DNA of 64,000 nt from CAWGMT01 sp963823675 (GTDB taxonomy: Bacteria > Planctomycetota > Planctomycetia > Isosphaerales > Isosphaeraceae). Position 1 is the stretch's first letter, and every line of letters begins with the position of its first letter. The stretch is taken from the NCBI GenBank assembly GCA_963823675.1, contig CAWGMT010000013.1:62001-126000 (forward strand). The letters run 5' to 3'. A program made the translations under genes and the position numbers. The notes beneath the pieces were generated by a model. The model saw only the letters and a list, made by a program, of their open reading frames with translations. It had not been told where the DNA came from and made no database searches. Positions 21,436 through 30,242 of the stretch are shown here, piece after piece.

Positions 21436-22149
21436 TCACGCGATCGGTTGTTCGCTCGGCACGGTATTGCGCAGCCGAAAATGCGGTGTCGGTATCACCG
21501 GAATCGGCTCAGCGGCAATTCCCTCGGTAATCAGAAACGGAGCCAGCCCAATGTGGACGCGCTGAGCAATCGCCTGGAGCCCCGCTTCAGTCATCAACTC
21601 GCGGAACCGCGCCGCCGACGCATGGCGCACGGCCCCCTCGACGCCCGCCACGCACACGTCGTAAATCAACCATCCCCAGAGATTATCGCGATAACCATCG
21701 ATGATCATTAGTCGCCCGCCGGGCTTGAGAACCCGGCGCATTTCCGCGATGGCACGTTCCTGGCGCGGATAGTGGTGAAAGCTGTTGGCACACGTCACAA
21801 TGTCAAAACTCGCCGAAGAAAACGGCAGCCGCTCGCTATCCCCCTGAACGGGAAAAACGTGTCCGCTCTGCGACTGCCACCGCGACTGCCCTTTCGCGAG
21901 CATCTCGGCCACCAGGTCGATCCCGACGACCTTGACTTCGGGCAGGGCCGCCCGGACCGCTGATGCAAACACACCCGTCCCACAACCCACGTCCAACATC
22001 CGGATCGACCGGCCCCGAGAAATCGCGCGAATCCGCCCGATCAAAACTCGGTGCGATGGACCAAATAGCATCCATTGTAGTATGCATCGATCGTAGCTGT
22101 CGCTCCAACGACGGAACTCCTGAGTTGCCTGGTGCTTATCGTAACTCAT
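21436..22149 (-). CDS. Class I SAM-dependent methyltransferase
   Basis: A 237-residue Rossmann-fold methyltransferase. Motif I is MLDVGCGTGVFASAVRAA, followed by KVVGIDLVAEML (acidic end of strand 2) and FDIVTCANSFHHYP, as in the UbiE/Methyltransf_11 group. The C-terminus includes a hydrophobic stretch (LWGWLIYDVCVAGVEGAV), suggesting a membrane-near lipid or quinone-like substrate. The start MSYDKHQATQEF at 22149 is set by AGGGAGG about six bases upstream. It ends 55 bases before the enoyl reductase on the same strand and is probably the first gene of the Pfa-like operon, so it could methylate the lipid product (inference). Confidence 0.85.
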   Translation of the reverse strand: MSYDKHQATQEFRRWSDSYDRCILQWMLFGPSHRVLIGRIRAISRGRSIRMLDVGCGTGVFASAVRAALPEVKVVGIDLVAEMLAKGQSRWQSQSGHVFPVQGDSERLPFSSASFDIVTCANSFHHYPRQERAIAEMRRVLKPGGRLMIIDGYRDNLWGWLIYDVCVAGVEGAVRHASAARFRELMTEAGLQAIAQRVHIGLAPFLITEGIAAEPIPVIPTPHFRLRNTVPSEQPIA

Positions 22150-22320
22150 GGGTGGCCTCCCTGCCGAACCGAGTTGCACTCCGGTCAACTGCTCCGTGTT
22201 TAACCAATGTCGGCCGATCTCGCAACCCGGAATCGTCCCAGATCTTGATCAATTCGCACCTTACGTACCGGGTTGAAACCACGTCGTCATGCGCTTACGA
22301 TTTGATAACGGGACGGTTCG

Positions 22321-23580
22321 ATGGCGTTGCATCGCCGGCGATCGTCTGATTTTGCTGTCGGGCCGATACGGTGTGGGGGGGTCTCGATCTTGTCCAGGGA
22401 ACCGGTGTATCTCGACAACCACGCGACGACGCGAACCGATCCGCGCGTGGTTGCAGCCATGTTGCCTTACTTCACCGAGCAGTACGGCAATGCCGCGAGC
22501 GTCTCCCACCGGTTTGGCTGGGAGGCGGCTGCCGCCGTCGATGCCGCGCGCGAGCGAATCGCCGGCGCGATCGGCGCCCTTGCCCGCGAGATCGTCTTCA
22601 CATCGGGCGCGACGGAGGCCAACAACCTGGCGATCAAGGGCACTGCGTGGTCCAAAAGCCGTCACGGCAAACATCTTGTGACGGCCGCCAGCGAGCACAA
22701 GGCGGTTCTCGACCCGATCAAGCGGCTGGCGCGCGAAGGCTGGGAAGTGACGGTTCTACCCTGCGACGAGCACGCCCGGGTGTCGCCCGGGGCGGTGGCC
22801 GATGCGATCACCCCCAAAACCGTGCTGGTCTCGATCATGGCCGCCAACAACGAAGTAGGCACGCTCAATCTGATCGGCGAGATCGGCCGCGTTTGCCACG
22901 AACGCGGGGTCGTCTTCCATACCGACGCCGCACAGGCCGTCGGCAAGATACCGATTGACGTGACCGCGGATTGCATCGACCTGCTCAGCCTGTCAGGACA
23001 TAAGATCTATGCTCCAAAGGGGATCGGTGCTCTTTACGTTCGCCGGCGCGACCCGCAGGTCAGGCTCCAGCCCCTGATTGATGGCGGTGGCCACGAACGC
23101 GGGTTCCGGAGCGGGACGCTACCCGTTCCGCTCATCGTGGGTCTGGGAGCCGCCATCGATCTTGCTCTGGCCGAGCAGGTGTCCGAGTCGCGCCGGCTGC
23201 TCGAGCTTCGCGAGCACCTTCACGAAGGTATCAGACAAGGAGTTGCGGAGATCCAACTCAATGGACATCCCGTGCACCGGCTGCCCGGAAATCTGAATTT
23301 GAGCTTCGCGCACGTGGACGGCGAAGCTCTCATGATGCAGATGCGCGAGATCGCCGTCAGCTCGGGCTCGGCCTGTTCCTCGGCCGACCCCGAGCCCAGC
23401 CACGTACTCATCGCGATGGGCCGCAGTGAAGACCTGGCCCGAGCCAGCTTGAGGTTTGGGTTGGGCCGGTTCACGACCCGAGAGGAAATCGACACGGCGA
23501 TCGCTGCCGTGTCCAGAGCGGTGGCACATTTGCGCAGTCAAAGTCAGAATGTCGCCTGGACGATTCCGCAGCGCGTATAA
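22321..23580 (+). CDS. iscS: Cysteine desulfurase (IscS/NifS family)
   Basis: PLP enzyme that takes sulfur from cysteine for Fe-S cluster and thiocofactor assembly. The N-terminus after about 28 residues reads VYLDNHATTRTDPRV, the standard family start. PLP binding and active-site motifs are present: TSGATEANNLAIKG, HTDAAQAVGK, the PLP lysine in LSLSGHKIYAPKG, and the catalytic Cys loop SSGSACSSADPEPS. Length and order are normal for class I IscS. ATG 22321 gives an unconserved Arg-rich leader; TTG 22390, giving MSREPVYLDN, may be the true start. It is divergent from the methyltransferase and 90 bases upstream of an IscA-type gene. Confidence 0.95.
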   Translation: MALHRRRSSDFAVGPIRCGGVSILSREPVYLDNHATTRTDPRVVAAMLPYFTEQYGNAASVSHRFGWEAAAAVDAARERIAGAIGALAREIVFTSGATEANNLAIKGTAWSKSRHGKHLVTAASEHKAVLDPIKRLAREGWEVTVLPCDEHARVSPGAVADAITPKTVLVSIMAANNEVGTLNLIGEIGRVCHERGVVFHTDAAQAVGKIPIDVTADCIDLLSLSGHKIYAPKGIGALYVRRRDPQVRLQPLIDGGGHERGFRSGTLPVPLIVGLGAAIDLALAEQVSESRRLLELREHLHEGIRQGVAEIQLNGHPVHRLPGNLNLSFAHVDGEALMMQMREIAVSSGSACSSADPEPSHVLIAMGRSEDLARASLRFGLGRFTTREEIDTAIAAVSRAVAHLRSQSQNVAWTIPQRV

Positions 23581-23669
23581 TTTGACTCCGTGGTAGGATT
23601 GAATATCCTGAGTGCGACGTAAAGATTCGTGAACCAGGATCTCACGCAAAGCAAATAGGAGCTTGATCG

Positions 23670-23999
23670 ATGAGTGTTACCTTGACCGAGAAGGCCGCGA
23701 ACGAAGTGAAGAAGATCATCACCGAGCAGAACCTCCCCGACGGCACAGTGCTGCGCGTCGGCGTGCAGGGGGGCGGCTGCAGCGGCTTTTCCTATAACCT
23801 GGGCTTCGACACCAACACCTCCGAGCGCGACCGCATCGTGGAGAGCTGCGGCGTCCGCCTTGCAGTCGACAAGAAATACGATCCCTACCTCGAGGGAACG
23901 GTCGTCGACTACTACGACGGCCTGGAGAAGCGGGGTTTCGTGTTCAATAACCCCAATGTCGTCAAGACCTGCGGCTGCGGGAGCTCGTTCCAGGTTTAG
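23670..23999 (+). CDS. IscA/HesB-family iron-sulfur cluster assembly protein
   Basis: A 109-residue A-type carrier. It starts MSVTLTEKAANEVKKIITE and carries the three invariant cysteines, one in VQGGGCSGFSYNL and two in the terminal KTCGCGSSF. It probably binds and hands on Fe-S clusters or iron. AGGAGC lies about eight bases upstream of ATG 23670. It follows the cysteine desulfurase on the same strand, so the pair forms a short Fe-S assembly operon; no IscU-type scaffold is present in the window. Confidence 0.93.
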   Translation: MSVTLTEKAANEVKKIITEQNLPDGTVLRVGVQGGGCSGFSYNLGFDTNTSERDRIVESCGVRLAVDKKYDPYLEGTVVDYYDGLEKRGFVFNNPNVVKTCGCGSSFQV

Positions 24000-24048
24000 G
24001 GGCTGCGCGGAGATCCGATTGAGTCCCTGAAGGGGCGGCGGGACCTGG

Positions 24049-24068
24049 CCAGGGGCGCAAGCCCCTGG
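24049..24068. terminator. Hairpin with GCAA loop after the Fe-S operon
   Basis: CCAGGGGC-GCAA-GCCCCTGG forms a perfect eight-pair GC stem closed by a GNRA tetraloop, about 50 bases past the IscA stop and just before the convergent LEPR gene stop. There is no U-tract, so it may be a bidirectional attenuator or a REP-like repeat instead of a classic intrinsic terminator. Confidence 0.5.
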
Positions 24069-24095
24069 ATCTGTCGATCTCCTCCCGACCCATTC

Positions 24096-25697
24096 TTATG
24101 CGCTACCCGGCTGCGCGTCGATGACGAAACCTCCCAGGGGAAGAGTCGGGACAATGGCCAGCGCCGGGCGCGTGGCCAGCTTTCGCGAGAAAGCGATCGC
24201 GACGGCACGATACCGGCCGTCGGCCAGCGGGCGGTTGGTGGTCAGCGACCATTGTCCCGTCGCGCTGGCTTTCGTCCAGCCGGCTGGTCCGATTTCCGAA
24301 GGCTTCGACGCGGGGCCGATGTAGAGGCGGATGATCGAATTCGGTGCGGCCGTACCGGAGAATTCAGGTTGACGGCCATCGACGACCTGGGCCGTACCGG
24401 TCGAGCTCCATGCCGCGGGCAGTGGCGTCCCTGTCGAATTGGCGCCGACGATCTGGCCGTTGAGCTGAAGTGTCTGGATCAAGGGCGACTGGTTGCCGAG
24501 GGTGGGGGCCACGAAATCTGCGTACCAACCAGAGACACCCGTCGTGCCCGCGTGCGTGGCACCCGTGGCTGTCAAGTTGTAGTAGTGCGCGGGTCCCTTG
24601 ACCGGTACCTCGCCCCAGAGATTATAAAGGTCGTCGTTGACGCCATGCGAGTTTGCAGCGGTCGTGTGCTCGTAGAAAACCTCGGCGTCGTTCACGATGG
24701 ATGGAATGAACACTTGGGGGTCCTCGGCCTTGGACTGGAAGGCGGAGATTTCCGCCGTGGCGAGCCAGCCGAGCGGCCCGCTGGTGACGCTGTACTCTTG
24801 ACCGGGTATCGCATTATTGGCCGGGTGCGGGTCGAGGAGGGTGTCCTGGATATAGCCGGCTTTCAACTCGGGCGTCAGTTCGCTTTCGAGTGCGACCAAG
24901 GCCTGGGTGTTGACGACCGCCCCTTCGCTGTGACCGACGAAATGGAGATCGACCGGATCGCCGGCCGGGAACTGGCTCGCCGCGGCCAGGATTTCGCTCG
25001 CCAGCCGCGGGCCCTGCATCGCCGCGCGGCCGGGCATGTCGCTGGCGGCGATCCAGTTATACGGGATCGCCGCATCGTATCCCTCCCGTTTCATGATGAC
25101 TGCCGTTTTGACCTCCCAGGCCGGCCCGTACTTCCAGGCCGTATTTTGAAGCCCGCCGTGAGTCACGATCCCGATCGAGTAGACGCGAAACGAGGCCGTC
25201 TGCGCGGGGTCAGTTGTTGCCGATGGCGAGCCCGGATCGGCGACAACGAGGACGTACGGCTTCTGGGGATCGATCGGCAAGCCGTTGGGTAATTGGATGG
25301 TCAGTTGGTGAGTCCCCACCGCATCGGCCGGCTGGCCGGCATCATCCAACTGTGCACCGACTTGTCCCTGACCCGGCGTGGGATCGGTCCACGTGTCAAC
25401 CAGCGAGGCGTTCGAATCGAACTGATCATCGCTCGAGCGATAGATACCAAATTGGAGAGGTTGACTTGCGCTCGGAGCCTGGTTGACCTGGTAGTTGACG
25501 ATAATACTTCGCGAATCGGTTTGCGTTGTCGACAGCATGACGACGGGCGGCGTTGCGCCGCGTTGCTCAAGACCAATCGCGGCTCGAGTCCTTCGATTAA
25601 GGGCAACGGCGCCGATCGCGCCCTGCCGCGCGGTACGGCGGGAAGACGGATGCGGGCGAGCACGCATCACGGGATGAGCGGTAGCAAGCGGATTCAT
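24096..25697 (-). CDS. Exported alpha/beta-hydrolase-like protein with LEPR motif
   Basis: A 533-residue frame whose middle has a lipase-like nucleophile elbow (VDLHFVGHSEGAVVNTQALV), preceded by IVTHGGLQNTAW and GYDAAIPYNWIA. The N-terminal third resembles a beta-sandwich (IIVNYQVNQAPSASQPLQFG) and the C-terminus looks Ig-like (GTAAPNSIIRLYIGP to RYRAVAIAFSRKL). The diagnostic planctomycete N-terminal motif IEGLEPRLVLS is encoded at about 25575-25610, but one frame off; a single indel near 25550 would join it to PVVMLSTTQTDSR. The native start may thus be the GTG at 25663 (MLARIRLPAVPRG). Probably a surface or secreted esterase or lipase; substrate unknown. Confidence 0.75.
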   Translation of the reverse strand: MNPLATAHPVMRARPHPSSRRTARQGAIGAVALNRRTRAAIGLEQRGATPPVVMLSTTQTDSRSIIVNYQVNQAPSASQPLQFGIYRSSDDQFDSNASLVDTWTDPTPGQGQVGAQLDDAGQPADAVGTHQLTIQLPNGLPIDPQKPYVLVVADPGSPSATTDPAQTASFRVYSIGIVTHGGLQNTAWKYGPAWEVKTAVIMKREGYDAAIPYNWIAASDMPGRAAMQGPRLASEILAAASQFPAGDPVDLHFVGHSEGAVVNTQALVALESELTPELKAGYIQDTLLDPHPANNAIPGQEYSVTSGPLGWLATAEISAFQSKAEDPQVFIPSIVNDAEVFYEHTTAANSHGVNDDLYNLWGEVPVKGPAHYYNLTATGATHAGTTGVSGWYADFVAPTLGNQSPLIQTLQLNGQIVGANSTGTPLPAAWSSTGTAQVVDGRQPEFSGTAAPNSIIRLYIGPASKPSEIGPAGWTKASATGQWSLTTNRPLADGRYRAVAIAFSRKLATRPALAIVPTLPLGGFVIDAQPGSA

Positions 25698-26008
25698 ATC
25701 ATCGCCTCAGGATCGACGGCAACATCGCCATGACCGCGTGATGGCCCGACCCACGACCCACGCCGTCAAGACCTTCGGGCACGGATCGGAAAGGCCGTGC
25801 CTGGTCTGGTCATCACTTGCTTTGGGAAGATGCAGAACCGATTCCGACTTTTCCGGATTTCGGGGTTATCGGCATCTTGATGGTTTTGCTTGAGAGATTT
25901 TTTGCGGACTTTCATTTTTTGATCGTCGAAGAATCAGTCGAAAACCGGGCCGACGCGCGGGTACAATCGGTGGGGGCTATCTTCTCGACCGCTGCGGGGC
26001 GAAGACCC
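25698..26008. other. Intergenic region between divergent LEPR and DUF4058 genes
   Basis: About 310 bases with T-rich runs (GAGATTTTTTGCGGACTTTC near 25893). It should hold two promoters. An open plus-strand frame through it joins the DUF4058 gene but has no conserved content, so I treat it as untranslated. Confidence 0.35.
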
Positions 26009-26761
26009 ATGCCGATTCACGACTGGACCCGCGTCGACGCAGGCTTGTTCCATGCTTTCCACTATCAATGGATCGGGGCCCTGTGTGACTCGCTGAATGC
26101 GGGGGGACTGCCGCCTGATTACTTCGCCCTGCCGGAGCAGTCGGTCGGCAGGCCAATCCCGGATATGCTGACCCTGGAGCTGGCACCAGGGCCCCGAGAG
26201 CCGGATCGAACCGCGCCCGGGCTGGCCGTCGCCGCCGTTCCTCCCCGCGCCAGGCTGGTCGCGCGCGCCGAAGAGCGGATCTACGTGCGCAAGGTGGATC
26301 GAGTCGCCGTGCACCATCGACATGGTCACGTCGTCGCTGTCGTCGAGATCGTATCGCCGGGTAACAAGGCGAGCCGGAGTGAGTTGCGGGCGTTCGTCGA
26401 GAAGTCCTCGGAATTGATCATGCAAGGCGTACACCTGCTGGTGATCGATCTCTTCCCACCCAGCAAGCGCGATCCTCAAGGCATTCACAAGGCCATCTGG
26501 GACGAGTTCGAGGAAAAGGAATTCGAGATGCCGCCCGGCAAGCCTCTGATCCTGGCGTCCTACGACGCGGGCCCGCCGCCGGCGGCCTACGTCGAGTCGA
26601 TGGCGGTTGGAGATGCTCTGGTTGACATGCCGCTCTTCCTCAAGCCCGAGTTCTACGTCCCGGCGCCTCTGGAAGCCACGTATCAATCAACCTGGAGTCG
26701 GTTTCCAGCCCCGATGAAACGGTTGCTGGAAACGCCGGCGGGGAATCCGGACAGGAGTTGA
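26009..26761 (+). CDS. DUF4058 family protein
   Basis: A 250-residue protein of the DUF4058 family, common in planctomycetes and cyanobacteria. It starts with the signature MPIHDWTRVDAGLFHAFHY, which fixes ATG 26009. Later segments are VAVVEIVSPGNKASRSEL, HLLVIDLFPPSKRDP and GPPPAAYVESMAVGD. The E-I-V-S-P-x-N-K motif resembles the nuclease-like core of restriction-endonuclease folds seen in Uma2-type families, but activity is unproven. It is about 50 bases from the convergent transposase gene. Function unknown. Confidence 0.88.
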   Translation: MPIHDWTRVDAGLFHAFHYQWIGALCDSLNAGGLPPDYFALPEQSVGRPIPDMLTLELAPGPREPDRTAPGLAVAAVPPRARLVARAEERIYVRKVDRVAVHHRHGHVVAVVEIVSPGNKASRSELRAFVEKSSELIMQGVHLLVIDLFPPSKRDPQGIHKAIWDEFEEKEFEMPPGKPLILASYDAGPPPAAYVESMAVGDALVDMPLFLKPEFYVPAPLEATYQSTWSRFPAPMKRLLETPAGNPDRS

Positions 26762-26811
26762 GGACGGCGAATCATGGCGATGCTCCGACGAGTGATCCTT
26801 TTCTGAGTCGC

Positions 26812-27846
26812 TCATCGGGTCGGGCAGCCGGCCAGGTTGGCGAGTTTTTTTACACCGAGTTGGGTGGCGACTTCCTGTAATCGCTCGCGACTGGCTGCAA
26901 AATTGCGGCCAAAGAGCCGGCCTTCGCTGAGCTTGATCAGCCGTGCCTGCCACGCATCGGCACTGCTCCCCAGCCCATCAAGGACCGCAGCCACTTCATG
27001 CGAGGTCGGTGCCTTCCCCGTCCGGAACAGCCGGCCTGTGTACTTCACCAAGAGCAAGTAGTTCTCCAGCGTGAACCCTGCCACCATTCCCTCGCGCGAT
27101 GAACCCTGCCCACGGCGATCCTCGATGGGACAGAGCCAGAGCGATTCCTCGACGCTCGGCGATTGTACCGAACCGGCGGACCTGGCGGCGCGGGCTGATT
27201 TTTGCTTCTTTCTCCGCGCCTGAGCCCCCATATGCTCGATTCGTCGTCGAAGCGAGGTATGCTTACTCGCCTCGGGTCTCGCCGCCATTCCGGCGCCCAC
27301 CGAAGTCAGGTCGATGTAGGCGCACGTCGCCAGGAGCGATTCCTCGTCCAAGATTGCCACCGTCTTGAATCGTCCCTCGAAGAAGAACCCCCGCGTCTCC
27401 TCCTGCCGGTTAGCCAGCCGCGACAGCGGTTCCTTCAGGCACTTCATGAACCAACTGAGGCTTTGCAGGCGCTCGCGTGCCGTCGCGACCCAGCGGCGGT
27501 CCTTCAGCAGACCGCGCACCCAATCGTCGGAGACCGGCACCGGCTCGCGCCTCCTGCCGCGCGGCGGGCAAACCCGTGCCCAGCGGCGCACGACCTCCTC
27601 GTCGGTCCACCCTTGCGCACGATCGGGGTCTACACGCACCAGGACATGAATACGGTTGTCCAGCACCGCGAACCCGCCGACGGTGATCGCGAAGATCTGC
27701 GAGAGCTCCTCCAGCCGGTTCTCAACCCATTCTTTGCGGTCGGTCGCTCCCTCGCAAAAGAAAGTGGCGCCGCGCACGCAGCGCGCGATGCAGTGATACC
27801 AGCGAGTGACCGCAATGTCGATCAAGTGCGCACGAGCCATCGTCAT
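26812..27846 (-). CDS. REP-associated-type (Y1-like) transposase, full-length
   Basis: A 344-residue protein of the kind annotated as REP-associated tyrosine transposase-like. The N-terminus MTMARAHLIDIAVTRWYHCI, then ATDRKEWVENRLEELSQIF and GFAVLDNRIHVLVRVDP, corresponds to the HUH region, but only one His of the usual NHxHxLV is visible (NRIHVLV). Later parts are SLSWFMKCLKEPLSRLANR, FFFEGRFKTVAILDEESLLA and a C-terminal ENYLLLVKYTGRLFRTGK. Parts of close relatives recur at 47555-47728 and 49253-49495. Without a complete HUH motif it may be domesticated or inactive. It converges on the DUF4058 gene. Confidence 0.75.
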   Translation of the reverse strand: MTMARAHLIDIAVTRWYHCIARCVRGATFFCEGATDRKEWVENRLEELSQIFAITVGGFAVLDNRIHVLVRVDPDRAQGWTDEEVVRRWARVCPPRGRRREPVPVSDDWVRGLLKDRRWVATARERLQSLSWFMKCLKEPLSRLANRQEETRGFFFEGRFKTVAILDEESLLATCAYIDLTSVGAGMAARPEASKHTSLRRRIEHMGAQARRKKQKSARAARSAGSVQSPSVEESLWLCPIEDRRGQGSSREGMVAGFTLENYLLLVKYTGRLFRTGKAPTSHEVAAVLDGLGSSADAWQARLIKLSEGRLFGRNFAASRERLQEVATQLGVKKLANLAGCPTR

Positions 27847-27909
27847 CGTTGCATCTCCCAGGAAGATGCGCAGAATTTATCAGATCAGCACCGCACTGTC
27901 GAGTTCACC

Positions 27910-28047
27910 ATGCGTGTCCTTTTTTTGCTCCTTGTCCTGAGCTCGACTTTTCCCACTCTTACCCTGGCCTCGCACGTCTGGCGGCAAGACCACCCCGGCT
28001 TCACTCACCCACCGCTGGTTACAAGGCCAGCGGGACGACTAACATGA
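27910..28047 (+). pseudogene. Short remnant of phosphoketolase
   Basis: A 45-codon frame (MRVLFLLLVLSSTFPTLTLA) contains SHVWRQDHPGFTHP, which closely matches the strongly conserved HVWRQDHNGFSHQDPGF motif of xylulose/fructose-6-phosphate phosphoketolase. The preceding SSTFPTLTLA also fits the family pattern upstream of that motif. The rest of the roughly 790-residue enzyme is absent. It sits directly upstream of malQ, a plausible old carbohydrate-metabolism neighbour. The hydrophobic start makes a small secreted peptide the alternative reading. Confidence 0.4.
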
Positions 28048-28116
28048 AGTTCTTCCGATGAGAGTGACCACAACAGACGGGTTCGACCCATACCACCGGC
28101 GGCCGGGAGGACAAAG

Positions 28117-29682
28117 ATGACCGAAAACGCGTCTCCAGCGAGTCTACCGCCGTTCCCCCCGAACTACCGGGCCTCTGGCGTGCTGTTGCACGTAACGTCG
28201 CTGCCCTCACCTTACGGCATCGGCGACGTGGGGCCTGCCGCACTGGAATGGATCGACCGGCTGCGCGAAGCTGGCCAAACCTGGTGGCAGGCGCTGCCTC
28301 TGGGCCCCACTGGGTATGGCAACTCGCCGTATCAATCCCTGTCGTCCTTCGCCGGCAACGGCCTCCTGATCAGCCCGGACTCTCTGATAGAGGACGGACT
28401 GCTGCGGCAAAGCGACTGTGAGGGCCACTCCTTCTCAGCAACGGCCGTCGAGTTCGACGCCGTCATCCCGTTCAAACACCGATTGCTCGAAACGGCCTGG
28501 AATCATTTCCGCGCCGGGGCACGCGCCGACCTGCGGCACGCCTATGAGCAGTTTTGCAACGAGCAGGCGCACTGGCTGGAGGACTACGCCCTGTTCCGGG
28601 CGCTGAAAGCCCGGCACCAGGGCGCCTATTACGTCGAGTGGCCGGCCGAGCTAGTGCGGCGCGAACCGGCTGCTCTAGCCCTGGCCCGCCGGGGCCTGGC
28701 GGACCCGATCGATCAGGTCCGCCTGGCGCAATTCCTACTGTTCCGCCAGGGGGCAAGCCTCAAGGAGCGCGCCCGGGCCAGGGGCTTGCGACTCATCGGC
28801 GATTTGCCGTTTTTCGTGTCGCCCGACTCGAGCGATGTCTGGGCCAACCCGGAATTGTTTCTGCTCGACGAGCAGCGCAGGCCGTGCTTCGTGGCCGGCG
28901 TGCCGCCGGACTACTTCAGCTCCCAGGGACAACTCTGGGGCAACCCCGTGTATAACTGGGAGGCGCTGCGTCGGACAGGCTATCGCTGGTGCATCGACCG
29001 AGTGCGCGCCCTGCTGGCTCACGTGGACGCGATTCGACTGGATCACTTCCGCGCCTTCGCGGCCGCCTGGCACGTGCCAGCCGGGGCGGCAACGGCCCAA
29101 TCGGGCCAGTGGGTGCCGGGCCCCGGGGCCGAGTTCTTCACCGCCGTCCAGAGAGAGCTCGGCGGCCTCCCGTTCATCGTCGAGGACCTGGGAGTGATCA
29201 CCCCCGACGTTGCCGCGCTCCGCGACCAGTTCCGCCTGCCCGGGACGAGGGTTCTCCAGTTCGCCTTCGACGGTCATGCCGATAACCCCTATCTCCCTGA
29301 GAACTTTGTTCCCAATACGGTCGTGTACACTGGCACCCACGACAATAACACGACTCGCGGCTGGTTCGACGAATTGCCGGATTCCCAGCGGCAAAACCTG
29401 TGGCGCTATCTCAAGCGACCATCAGGTGACGGCGTCCTGGCAGCCCAGCTCTTGATGGGCTTGGCGTGGTCGTCCGGGGCTGCGCTGGCGATGGCTCCGT
29501 TACAGGATCTGCTCAACCTGGGCAGCGAGGCACGGATGAACGTACCTGGTCGGACGGGGGGCAACTGGCGTTGGCGGTGCACCCCGGACATGCTGTCCGC
29601 GCCTGCATTCCAGTGGCTGCGGGCTCTTACAGAAACCTCAAACCGGTCGAGTGTTTTTCCAGGCCCACCGGCGGGCCAGTGA
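28117..29682 (+). CDS. malQ: 4-alpha-glucanotransferase (amylomaltase, GH77)
   Basis: Disproportionating enzyme that transfers malto-oligosaccharide units between alpha-1,4-glucans. It has 521 residues, normal for the compact MalQ type. Family landmarks run in order: SGVLLHVTSLPSPYGIGDVG, WWQALPLGPTGYGNSPYQ, GDLPFFVSPDSSDVWANP, PPDYFSSQGQLWGNPVYNW, the nucleophile in VDAIRLDHFRAF, the acid/base Glu in FIVEDLGVITPDV, and the third Asp in YTGTHDNNTTRGW. The frame is intact. It is flanked by remnants of a phosphoketolase and a glycogen-debranching enzyme, so it looks like the survivor of a glycogen-use cluster. Confidence 0.96.
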   Translation: MTENASPASLPPFPPNYRASGVLLHVTSLPSPYGIGDVGPAALEWIDRLREAGQTWWQALPLGPTGYGNSPYQSLSSFAGNGLLISPDSLIEDGLLRQSDCEGHSFSATAVEFDAVIPFKHRLLETAWNHFRAGARADLRHAYEQFCNEQAHWLEDYALFRALKARHQGAYYVEWPAELVRREPAALALARRGLADPIDQVRLAQFLLFRQGASLKERARARGLRLIGDLPFFVSPDSSDVWANPELFLLDEQRRPCFVAGVPPDYFSSQGQLWGNPVYNWEALRRTGYRWCIDRVRALLAHVDAIRLDHFRAFAAAWHVPAGAATAQSGQWVPGPGAEFFTAVQRELGGLPFIVEDLGVITPDVAALRDQFRLPGTRVLQFAFDGHADNPYLPENFVPNTVVYTGTHDNNTTRGWFDELPDSQRQNLWRYLKRPSGDGVLAAQLLMGLAWSSGAALAMAPLQDLLNLGSEARMNVPGRTGGNWRWRCTPDMLSAPAFQWLRALTETSNRSSVFPGPPAGQ

Positions 29683-29712
29683 AGTCGGTGCTACGAAATT
29701 GGAGCGTCACCA

Positions 29713-30240
29713 ATGTCCAAATGCGGAAACCTGTGGGCGATTGCGTTCGACGACACGGGACGGGCTGCTCTGGTCCGGGACGAGATCATCAGGCTCGCCT
29801 GGGAGCACCACTGCCTGATCCTCGTGGACGTGGCGGTGGCCGTGCGCTACCCCGATGGATCCTTGACGCTGAATGGACAGCCGTTCCCAGTGGAGACCAT
29901 GACGCGCGGCGGCACCGTTGCGCGGTTCCTCGCAGCTCTGGCGCTGGGCGCGCCGCCTTTGACCGAAGCGGCCGTCGGCCGCTTGTTGGGCCAATTTGGC
30001 ACCGCCGCGGACGCCGTCGGGATCAGCGACAACTTCGTCCGAGAGGTGGCGGGTTTGATCAAGCCAGGGACTTCGGCCCTGTTTGTTCTGGACGAGGTTG
30101 GGGACATGGATGCCATATTGCACGCGATACGAGGACTGGGCGGGACGGTGTTGAAGACGAACGTCAACCTGGAGCGGGCCAAGCTGATTCAGACCACTCT
30201 GGCCGCGTCTGCCGACGCGACTCCGTCGAGTGGCCAATAG
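29713..30240 (+). CDS. DUF1269 family protein
   Basis: A 175-residue protein. The C-terminal part VGISDNFVREVAGLIKPGTS-ALFVLDEVGDMD followed by LGGTVLKTNVNLERA is the DUF1269 signature. The middle, normally a glycine-rich double membrane span in this family, is here shortened and less hydrophobic (VARFLAALALGAPPLTEAAV). The N-terminus is the usual LWAIAFDDTGRAALVRDEI. It lies 30 bases after malQ on the same strand and is probably co-transcribed. Function unknown; the family is often found next to stress and carbohydrate genes. Confidence 0.85.
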   Translation: MSKCGNLWAIAFDDTGRAALVRDEIIRLAWEHHCLILVDVAVAVRYPDGSLTLNGQPFPVETMTRGGTVARFLAALALGAPPLTEAAVGRLLGQFGTAADAVGISDNFVREVAGLIKPGTSALFVLDEVGDMDAILHAIRGLGGTVLKTNVNLERAKLIQTTLAASADATPSSGQ

Positions 30241-30242
30241 GT

